9,801 nt of DNA. It comes from Deltaproteobacteria bacterium. GTDB taxonomy: Bacteria > Desulfobacterota > Desulfobacteria > Desulfobacterales > ETH-SRB1. The notes under the pieces were generated by a model, which was not told where the DNA came from, searched no databases, and worked only from the letters and a program-made list of their open reading frames with translations. The position numbers and the translations under genes were made by a program. The stretch is taken from the NCBI GenBank assembly GCA_030627475.1, contig DAOURZ010000028.1, positions 1 through 9,801 on the forward strand, read 5' to 3'. Shown in pieces: positions 4,313 through 9,801 of the stretch (its first letter is position 1; the number at the start of each line of letters is the position of its first letter).

Positions 4313-6740
4313 TCATTTTTTTCGTTTATATGGCAGTATTCATCGAAGCAAATGGCTGGTCGCCGTTCTGATCGCAGCTATAATTATCGCATCAGTTATC
4401 GGACTCAAATCAGTTAATTTTGATAATAATATTGAGCTGATGCTTCCCGGGAATGATGAAGTTTACCGCAGCATTCGTTTCCTGCGCGAATCCAATCTTT
4501 CGGATAAAGTCATCCTTTCTCTTGAACTAAAGTCTTCCGAACATACAACAAAAGATCTTATTGCTGCTGTTAACAAGATAGAAAAATCTCTTGGCCCGCC
4601 CCTTGTTACCGAGGTTATAAGCGGCATTCCCGAAAACAATGTAGTGGAAGAAATGCTCGAACTCCTGAAATATGCTCCACAACTTATTGACGAGCCAAAT
4701 CTATTACTAATTGAAAAACAAATAAATCCTTCAGAAGTAAAAAAAAGCTTAAAAAATAATTACAAGCAATTTTTAACCCCGGCAAGCACACTTGTAATTC
4801 CTTTTATTCGATCCGATCCACTTGGAATATATTCAAATATTTTACGTTCGCTGCAAAATATCTATTCTTCTGCCGGTTATGAAGTAACTGTTGAGAATGG
4901 TTATTTCATAAGCAAGGATAGAAAACATGCCATGCTTATTCTTGACACTCCGATAAATCTCACAGATGGATTCGGCTCCCGGAAGTTGATATCATATTTA
5001 AATGATCGTCTGAATATCCTGCCGGACTTTATTTCAGCAGATATCATTGCCGGACATCTTCACACAGTCAGTAATGAAGATGTAATAAAACGCGACATCC
5101 GGTTGACGCTGATGATTGCCTCAGCAGCATTTCTTCTATTATTCATACTCGTTTTCAGAGACCTGGGTGCAATTATAATTTTTCTAATACCACTTGCCTC
5201 TGTTATTGTTTCCATCAATATATCAAACTTGATACTTAACAAGCTGTCTTATTTTATTATCGGAATGGGGGCAGTTATTGCAGGAATTGCTGTTGATTAT
5301 GGAATTCACGTTTATACAGCACTGCGGACTGGAGATAACGGACAGGAAGCAATTAACAGCATTGCAAAACCATTGATAATTGGCGCATTAACAACCATAA
5401 GCGTTTTTGCCTCATTTTTCTTCTCCAATGTTCAAGGATATCATCAACTCGCATTTTTTTCTATTCTAAGTATTATTTTGTGCCTTGCATTTTCTCTGTT
5501 TATTTTGCCGCATTTTGTAATTAAAAAAAAATATAATAAATTCGTCCATACTGTAAAAAAACATGGCGAAAATGTAAATCGGCGCTTCTTAAAAGAACCA
5601 AAAACACAAGATATTTTTATAGTATTATGCTGGACAGTTTTTATAATTATCGCTCTGATACTGGCTAAACAAATTTCATTTAACAGCGAAATCAGTCAGT
5701 TTGACGGTAGTGAAATAGAAATAATTAAAGCGGAACAAAATTTTAATAGCACATGGGTGAATAAAACCAGTCCGGCAGTTTTTGTTGTGCAAGGGAACAG
5801 TTTGGAAGAAGCGCTCAAGGTTAATGAAAAAATTTACAGGGAAGCAAAGACAATGCTTGGAGAAGATAATTTTTCAAGTCTTGCTGCGATTTGGCCATCA
5901 AAACAAACACGCAAGACCAATGTTGATAGATGGAAAAAATTCTGGAAACAAGGAAAAGAAAAAAAGCTTAGGGAGCTTATCTCAAGGTATGGAAGTGATT
6001 ATAATTTTTCCGAAGACGCATTTTCTCCATTTTTTGATAATTTGTATGCGTGTACGATTGTTGAAGATGAACCGAAAAGAATTAAAATTTATAACAGGCT
6101 GAAGGAACGTTTTGTAATGGATAAGAATGACCGCTTGCAAGTTATGTCTTTCTTTCCTGATGAAGATAAATATGTAAATGCTATGTCAACGATATCCGGT
6201 CATTATCCAGGAACATTTTTGGTCTCCAGAAAAGTTCTTTCACGAATGCTGTCTGACTCTGTGTCTTCAGAAATAATTTTATTATCGGGAATCGCTGCTA
6301 TAATGATACCTTTGTTAACCTGTTTGTTGTTAAAAAATATAAAAATGACAGTTCTTGCCCTGATTCCGGTTATAACAGGCACAGCAGCAGTTATAGGAAT
6401 TATTCCGGTTTTTGGTTTATCTCTAAATGCGCCCAGCCTCATTGCAACTATGGTTGTTTTAGGTCTCTGCATTGACTATGGAATCTTCATGGTTTATACA
6501 TGCTCACGCAACCTGAAAACAGGAACACGCATGGCTGTATCTCTTTCGGCAATTACGACACTCATAGGCGCAGGAGTATTGTTATTTGCTAACCATCCGG
6601 TATTATTTTCAATCGGAGCTACGATAGTCTCCGGTGTTTTATTTGGATATATTTCTTCAATAATTGTTATTCCATCATTTTACAGATTATGGATAGAAAA
6701 TACAAATCAGGGAAATTTGGGCATAAATCCCAATCATTAA
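4302..6740 (+). CDS. MMPL/RND-superfamily lipid exporter of aryl-polyene cluster type
   Basis: With the GTG start the protein has 812 residues (TTG/ATG starts at 4272/4275 add up to 10). It has the two-fold RND layout. TM1 is at about 18-35, a large periplasmic loop at 36-264, and a five-helix block at about 266-405 containing GIAVDYGIHV. Another TM at about 437-456 starts the second half. A second periplasmic domain follows, then a final five-helix block at about 652-805 with GLCIDYGIFMVY. The paired GxxxDYG motifs are the conserved proton-relay segments of the MMPL/SSD family. Such pumps use proton motive force to move lipids or polyketide lipids from the inner membrane to the periplasm. 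The flanking LolA-like and DUF3261-like genes point to the aryl-polyene exporter subgroup. It looks intact; its last 52 bases overlap the next gene. Confidence 0.85.
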   Translation: MLNDHFFRLYGSIHRSKWLVAVLIAAIIIASVIGLKSVNFDNNIELMLPGNDEVYRSIRFLRESNLSDKVILSLELKSSEHTTKDLIAAVNKIEKSLGPPLVTEVISGIPENNVVEEMLELLKYAPQLIDEPNLLLIEKQINPSEVKKSLKNNYKQFLTPASTLVIPFIRSDPLGIYSNILRSLQNIYSSAGYEVTVENGYFISKDRKHAMLILDTPINLTDGFGSRKLISYLNDRLNILPDFISADIIAGHLHTVSNEDVIKRDIRLTLMIASAAFLLLFILVFRDLGAIIIFLIPLASVIVSINISNLILNKLSYFIIGMGAVIAGIAVDYGIHVYTALRTGDNGQEAINSIAKPLIIGALTTISVFASFFFSNVQGYHQLAFFSILSIILCLAFSLFILPHFVIKKKYNKFVHTVKKHGENVNRRFLKEPKTQDIFIVLCWTVFIIIALILAKQISFNSEISQFDGSEIEIIKAEQNFNSTWVNKTSPAVFVVQGNSLEEALKVNEKIYREAKTMLGEDNFSSLAAIWPSKQTRKTNVDRWKKFWKQGKEKKLRELISRYGSDYNFSEDAFSPFFDNLYACTIVEDEPKRIKIYNRLKERFVMDKNDRLQVMSFFPDEDKYVNAMSTISGHYPGTFLVSRKVLSRMLSDSVSSEIILLSGIAAIMIPLLTCLLLKNIKMTVLALIPVITGTAAVIGIIPVFGLSLNAPSLIATMVVLGLCIDYGIFMVYTCSRNLKTGTRMAVSLSAITTLIGAGVLLFANHPVLFSIGATIVSGVLFGYISSIIVIPSFYRLWIENTNQGNLGINPNH

Positions 6741-7411
6741 TATTAAAGTATATAGCGTCAGGGCTGTTTGTCCTTTGCTTAACCTGCTGCGTCAGTATCC
6801 CTTTTCAAAAAACAGCGCTTGTGCCTGTTGAGTTATTCGATCCGGCAGAAGTGCGTCAACACTTTGCCGATTCCCTGCCGTCTGCATTCCAGCTCGTAAA
6901 TACTATTGAATTTATGTACAAACGACATTCCATTCCATCTGCTATCGGTTATATTGATGCAGACATTAAAAATAAATCTTTTACGGTAGCTGGAATAAAT
7001 CCAATAGGAGGCTACACTCTTTTTGAATTGTCAATGGAGCAAGATAGAGTTGATTGCAGGTTTGCGATTGAAGAGTTTGCACGTCACGGCGATTTTGCAA
7101 GCGCGGTGGCCGACAATATCAAAAAAGCTTATTTTGACCGCATACCCGCGGCAAACGCTAATATTGTAAAAAAAAAATATACAATCATTTTCAGACAGCC
7201 GGAAATATCAGGCACCATGGAATATGTCTTTGCCGGCGCTGATAAAGTGCTGATCGAAAAAAACTATTATGAAAATAACAGAAAAGTCTGGAGTGTTTTT
7301 TATTATGAATATCAGAAAGTGAATGAAAAACTTTATCCTGCCGGTATTATTATTAAACATTATCAATATAAATATAATCTTGTGATTCGAATATTGGAGA
7401 TCCGGGCATGA
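6689..7411 (+). CDS. DUF3261-like outer-membrane lipoprotein of an aryl-polyene-type operon
   Basis: A 240-residue protein. A hydrophobic segment at about residues 17-36 (YIASGLFVLCLTCCVS) ends in two cysteines, C33 and C34. Either could be the lipidated residue, though neither gives a perfect lipobox (LCLTC or LTCC), so a lipoprotein is probable rather than certain. The region IPSAIGYIDADI, GINPIGGYTLFELS and FASAVADNIKKAYFDRIP matches the pattern I associate with DUF3261, a family that accompanies MMPL and LolA-like genes in aryl-polyene clusters. Its function is unknown, and a role as an acceptor at the outer membrane is inference. ATG 6689 lies 52 bases inside the exporter gene with no strong Shine-Dalgarno sequence, and no other start is available before the signal segment. 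Its stop overlaps the next start (ATGA). Confidence 0.65.
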   Translation: MDRKYKSGKFGHKSQSLILKYIASGLFVLCLTCCVSIPFQKTALVPVELFDPAEVRQHFADSLPSAFQLVNTIEFMYKRHSIPSAIGYIDADIKNKSFTVAGINPIGGYTLFELSMEQDRVDCRFAIEEFARHGDFASAVADNIKKAYFDRIPAANANIVKKKYTIIFRQPEISGTMEYVFAGADKVLIEKNYYENNRKVWSVFYYEYQKVNEKLYPAGIIIKHYQYKYNLVIRILEIRA

Positions 7412-7785
7412 ATATAATTATGCAGGAGATCAAACAGTATCTGTCTGATATAACCGAAAAAGACAGCAATAATGTATCTGCCCGTTTTCTTTTTCCTGAA
7501 GAGTTTACAGGTTTTCAGGGGCATTTTCCTGAAAACCCCGTTCTGCCGGGTTTTTGTAAAATACAGGCTGTTTTAGTCATTTTACAAAAATGGCGTAAAA
7601 AAAATGTAAAATTAAAAGAAATTGTTCTGGCAAAGTTTTTTGCACCGGTTTCCTGCGGAGAAGAATTAATTTTTGAGTGCACGGAGACAAAAAGAGATAA
7701 CGAAGAATCCAGGATACGCGCTTATGTAACCAGTAAAGGGGAAAAAGTAGCAACACTGGATTTAAAAATCACCTTTAACGGTTGA
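7408..7785 (+). CDS. FabZ-like hotdog-fold 3-hydroxyacyl-ACP dehydratase-family protein (catalytic Glu replaced by Gln)
   Basis: A 125-residue single hotdog domain. FQGHFPENPVLPGFCKIQAV (residues 36-55) is the FabZ-type active-site segment. His39 sits in the GHFPxxPxLPG loop. The helix position 14 residues later, where FabZ has its catalytic Glu, is Gln53. Later strands (KEIVLAKFFAPVSCGEELIF, TLDLKITF) complete the fold. FabZ removes water from 3-hydroxyacyl-ACP; similar proteins in aryl-polyene and related clusters act on the growing chain. With Gln, classical acid-base chemistry may be altered or lost, though this subfamily may normally vary here. GGAGA lies seven bases before ATG 7408, which overlaps the preceding stop as ATGA. 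It is the last gene of the operon before the IS1634-type element. Confidence 0.75.
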   Translation: MNIIMQEIKQYLSDITEKDSNNVSARFLFPEEFTGFQGHFPENPVLPGFCKIQAVLVILQKWRKKNVKLKEIVLAKFFAPVSCGEELIFECTETKRDNEESRIRAYVTSKGEKVATLDLKITFNG

Positions 7786-7787
7786 CC

Positions 7788-7810
7788 AAAACGGCTACCA
7801 ACGTAAGGCG
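7788..7810. repeat. Possible degenerate inverted copy of the TACCTAAGTTGAGCG repeat
   Basis: AAAACGGCTACCAACGTAAGG loosely matches the reverse complement of bases 9683-9702 (AAAATCGCTCAACTTAGGTA), allowing two inserted bases. If real, the pair would be terminal inverted repeats that bracket the transposase gene. The match is weak. Confidence 0.25.
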
Positions 7811-7820
7811 GGACAGCTTG

Positions 7821-9590
7821 TTAATTTTTTAAAATCTTCGTTATAGCGCTACTTTTGTTCATTTTGTTTATAGTTGTCTTGATCGTTCTGCCAGGATGAG
7901 GGCATAAACCTAAAGCTGAATATATTTTCTGTTGTCCTGGCTCAGGCCTTGTGGTTTTTCTTACATGTACAACCGCATCATCTCGACACTGCATAGAAAT
8001 TGTTATTCGATTTTGACCTGTCAGTTGTTTTCTTAAATCAGACCAGCTACTGTTTATACCGGTCTTTTTTAATTGATAACGGATACTGTGAACTAAATGG
8101 TAGGCCAAAACACTGATAAAAAGATGTGCTGTTACCCGTTTTGTAATTTGATGAACAACCGGCCGCATACCAGGCTCGGATTTCAGTGATCTAAATACTG
8201 CCTCCAGATCGGTCAGCATTGTATATATACGCCATAGAGCGGCTTCATCCAGTTCCGTGTGGGTTGTTCTGATACAATATACTCCGGGCAGACTATCTTT
8301 TGTATTTGTAATAGGTTGGCGTGTCCAAAGTATCTTGACAGCATTCCCGCTTTTTTCATCTTTAGAAACTTCTATCTTATAATGCTTTGCGGCTTTGGAA
8401 TATTGCTGTTTTAAACGGCCTATTTTTTCCAGAACCTTATCGTATTTTTTTAAACATCCTTTTTTATGCAGACCTGACTCAAGCTTGCTGATAGCCCCTT
8501 CAAAGGGTACAGTAAAACGATCATTAATGGCCTGTTCTTTTAATTCATCTTCATTAAACTCCCGATGACGCTTTCGGCTTACTACAATATAAGGATAACT
8601 GTTTTTCTTGAGCCATTTAATATTATCTTCAGTAGCAATTTCTGCATCTATTACTATAGTAGCTTTTAATGATTCAAACAGATTCCGGGACAAATTTTTT
8701 ATTTCCAACTCCTTAATCATTTTTACCAATGTTGACGGATCTCTTACGTTTCCCTCACATATTTTGCTGCGACTGGGAAAGCCACTGCTGTCCAGCACCA
8801 AGGCCAGAGTTACCAAAGAACAATCGGAACGTTTCTCTTTGGAATGCCCACATTTACCCAGCTCATTTGCTTTACTGCTACCTTCAAAACAGGTGTTGGT
8901 TAGATCATAAAGAGTTATTGTCTCTTGAAATCCAAACAAATTCTTTTCTTGTAAGTATAGATGATTTTCTATAGCTTCCTTATTATTGAGAAGCTGATCA
9001 GATATTTTATACATTTTGTACAGATTGATCTTATTGAAATCATAACCAATTAATTCTCCCAGTCCTGAAACATTCCTGAGCCAGTAATGCGTTGCCAGTT
9101 CGCTGCCCGGTTGGCACATACGGCCTATTATTGTACCGGTTGCTACCGCAAGCTGTGGGCCATTGAATCCCAAGGCTTTGAGTTTTTCACCAAGTTTTAA
9201 AAAATCAAACGCCTCCAGCGCCACCTGTTCACAGCTTACACTGCGCGGTCTGAGCATTTCCAGACTATCTATCTCTACCTCACGGTAGTCCGGCTGATCA
9301 TCATCAGCTTTATTTTTCTGCTTAGAATGAATAATTTTAGCTGCATAATTTTGAGCAAGTTTCTCTATTTCTTCAGGAATTTTTAAAAAATTTTGCTGGC
9401 CACTAATAATCTCCTGAATCCGCGAAGATAGTTCCGGCCATTGATCCCGCGGTAGAGAAAAACTTGTGCCAAGATTGAGTAATGTGAGCTGGCTGACTCC
9501 TTTTGCAGTTCGTTCGGATTGAACCAATCTATAGGTATAATATTGATTGCCGTCTTTTCGACTTTTTATTGAGGTTCTTCTAATATACAT
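7821..9590 (-). CDS. IS1634-family (IS4 superfamily) DDE transposase
   Basis: Started at ATG 9590 the protein has 589 residues and begins MYIRRTSIKSRKDG, the common N-terminus of this family. The longer open frame from TTG 9626 adds 12 residues that are not family-like. The N-terminal part includes YYTYRLVQSERTAKGVSQ and LLNLGTSFSLPRDQWPEL. The split RNase-H-like core has Asp229 in LYDLTNTCFEG, Asp315 in IVIDAEIATEDNIKWL and Glu463 in LTDLEAVFRSLKSEPGMRP. Lys470 stands seven after the Glu, as in the IS4 signature, and Tyr456 seven before it. The C-terminal AHLFISVLAYHLVHSIRYQL is the usual helix after the Glu. No frameshift or stop interrupts it, so it may be active, unlike the IS3 copy. It reads toward the operon at 3638-7785. 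Confidence 0.92.
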   Translation of the reverse strand: MYIRRTSIKSRKDGNQYYTYRLVQSERTAKGVSQLTLLNLGTSFSLPRDQWPELSSRIQEIISGQQNFLKIPEEIEKLAQNYAAKIIHSKQKNKADDDQPDYREVEIDSLEMLRPRSVSCEQVALEAFDFLKLGEKLKALGFNGPQLAVATGTIIGRMCQPGSELATHYWLRNVSGLGELIGYDFNKINLYKMYKISDQLLNNKEAIENHLYLQEKNLFGFQETITLYDLTNTCFEGSSKANELGKCGHSKEKRSDCSLVTLALVLDSSGFPSRSKICEGNVRDPSTLVKMIKELEIKNLSRNLFESLKATIVIDAEIATEDNIKWLKKNSYPYIVVSRKRHREFNEDELKEQAINDRFTVPFEGAISKLESGLHKKGCLKKYDKVLEKIGRLKQQYSKAAKHYKIEVSKDEKSGNAVKILWTRQPITNTKDSLPGVYCIRTTHTELDEAALWRIYTMLTDLEAVFRSLKSEPGMRPVVHQITKRVTAHLFISVLAYHLVHSIRYQLKKTGINSSWSDLRKQLTGQNRITISMQCRDDAVVHVRKTTRPEPGQQKIYSALGLCPHPGRTIKTTINKMNKSSAITKILKN

Positions 9591-9682
9591 GGGGCCTAAT
9601 ATAGGCACATGTATATTGTTGGTCAAGTATTTTCTTTATTTTATGGCACTACATTAAGAAATTGTGCAAACTCGTTTCGTAA

Positions 9683-9702
9683 TACCTAAGTTGAGCGATT
9701 TT
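9683..9702. repeat. Copy 2 of the TACCTAA(A/G)TTGAGCG(G/A)TTTT repeat
   Basis: TACCTAAGTTGAGCGATTTT is the near-identical partner of bases 1880-1899. It lies 93 bases upstream of the transposase start and 28 bases before a large palindrome. It may be the terminus of the IS1634-type element or of a separate small inverted-repeat element that continues past the window edge. Confidence 0.55.
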
Positions 9703-9730
9703 TTGCGAAGATATGTGCTGAGATCTTGAT

Positions 9731-9801
9731 GCATAAGGATTTGCAAAAACCGCAGGCATACCCGTGGATATGTCGAGGATTTTTGCGAAACCTTTATGCG
9801 C
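9731..9801. repeat. Large imperfect palindrome running into the window edge
   Basis: The arm GCATAAGGATTTGCAAAAAC (from 9731) through CATACCC (to 9763) pairs with the reverse complement of GGATATG (9766) through CCTTTATGCGC (9801), with a few mismatches and single-base bulges. The centre is at 9764/9765. Each arm is about 35 bases. The structure would fold into a long hairpin in DNA or RNA and may extend beyond base 9801. It is intergenic as far as can be seen. Confidence 0.6.

Larger units (their letters stand above)
7788..9702 (-). mobile_element. IS1634-family insertion sequence (ends tentative)
   Basis: The transposase gene is intact. The ends are guessed from the weak inverted repeat pair 7788-7810 / 9683-9702; no target duplication could be shown. 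Only the coding part is secure. The element starts within a few bases of the end of the hotdog gene, so it may have separated that gene from former downstream members of the operon. Confidence 0.45.

Noticed and set aside
7510..7537. Perfect 10-base inverted repeat (GGTTTTCAGG / CCTGAAAACC) with an 8-base loop
   Set aside because: It lies inside the conserved GHFPENP coding segment of the hotdog gene and has no T-tract, so it is best explained by codon content rather than a terminator.
7786..7820. Possible transcription terminator after the hotdog gene
   Set aside because: No GC-rich stem followed by a T-run could be drawn; the T-rich stretch at 7820-7831 belongs to the end of the transposase gene.
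8608..8974. Two plus-strand ORFs of 81-100 codons
   Set aside because: They are antisense shadows of the IS1634 transposase with no protein-like features.
9591..9626. Twelve-residue N-terminal extension of the IS1634 transposase from TTG
   Set aside because: The family normally begins at MYIRR and no Shine-Dalgarno sequence supports the TTG.

Overview
The window looks like an accessory, transposon-littered stretch of a Gram-negative chromosome. The likely source is a sulfate-reducer-type Desulfobacterota (deltaproteobacterial) genome. This is inferred from the gene mix (Rpn-family nuclease, AbrB/RelE toxin-antitoxin pair, IS3 and IS1634 elements, an aryl-polyene-type export cassette) and from the moderately AT-rich DNA. 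No ribosomal or other taxonomic marker is present, so the assignment is tentative.

Layout. Bases 2-718 hold the C-terminal part of an Rpn/YhgA-like PD-(D/E)XK protein whose start lies outside the window. Bases 719-1101 have no intact gene but carry a REP-like palindrome and a short remnant of a DUF2235 hydrolase (873-995). Bases 1102-1649 (minus strand) encode an AbrB-type antitoxin and an overlapping RelE/ParE-type toxin, preceded by an unrecognised 53-codon ORF. Bases 1921 to about 3159 are a decayed IS3-family element: OrfA reads intact, OrfB is broken by several indels. Bases 3263-3569 hold three related AT-rich repeats followed by a small, twice-frameshifted gene that resembles a ribbon-helix-helix DNA-binding protein.

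The main intact unit is a tightly packed plus-strand operon, 3638-7785: periplasmic LolA-like carrier, 812-residue MMPL/RND exporter, DUF3261-like lipoprotein, and a FabZ-like hotdog protein. Each downstream gene overlaps the one before it. This set is typical of the export and tailoring part of aryl-polyene/flexirubin-like lipid clusters, in which a polyketide-like acyl chain is made on an acyl carrier protein and moved to the outer membrane. No ketosynthase, ketoreductase, acyl carrier protein or acyltransferase is visible in the window. The FabZ-like protein keeps the catalytic His but has Gln where FabZ has its catalytic Glu.

The operon is bounded downstream by an intact IS1634-family transposase gene on the minus strand (7821-9590). 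The window ends in a repeat (TACCTAAGTTGAGCGATTTT, also found near 1880) and a large imperfect palindrome at 9731-9801 that runs into the edge.

No system is clearly new. The most useful observations are the hidden frameshifted small regulator-like gene with its upstream repeats, the DUF2235 fossil, the shared repeat ends, and the Gln-for-Glu hotdog protein in a core-less export cassette.
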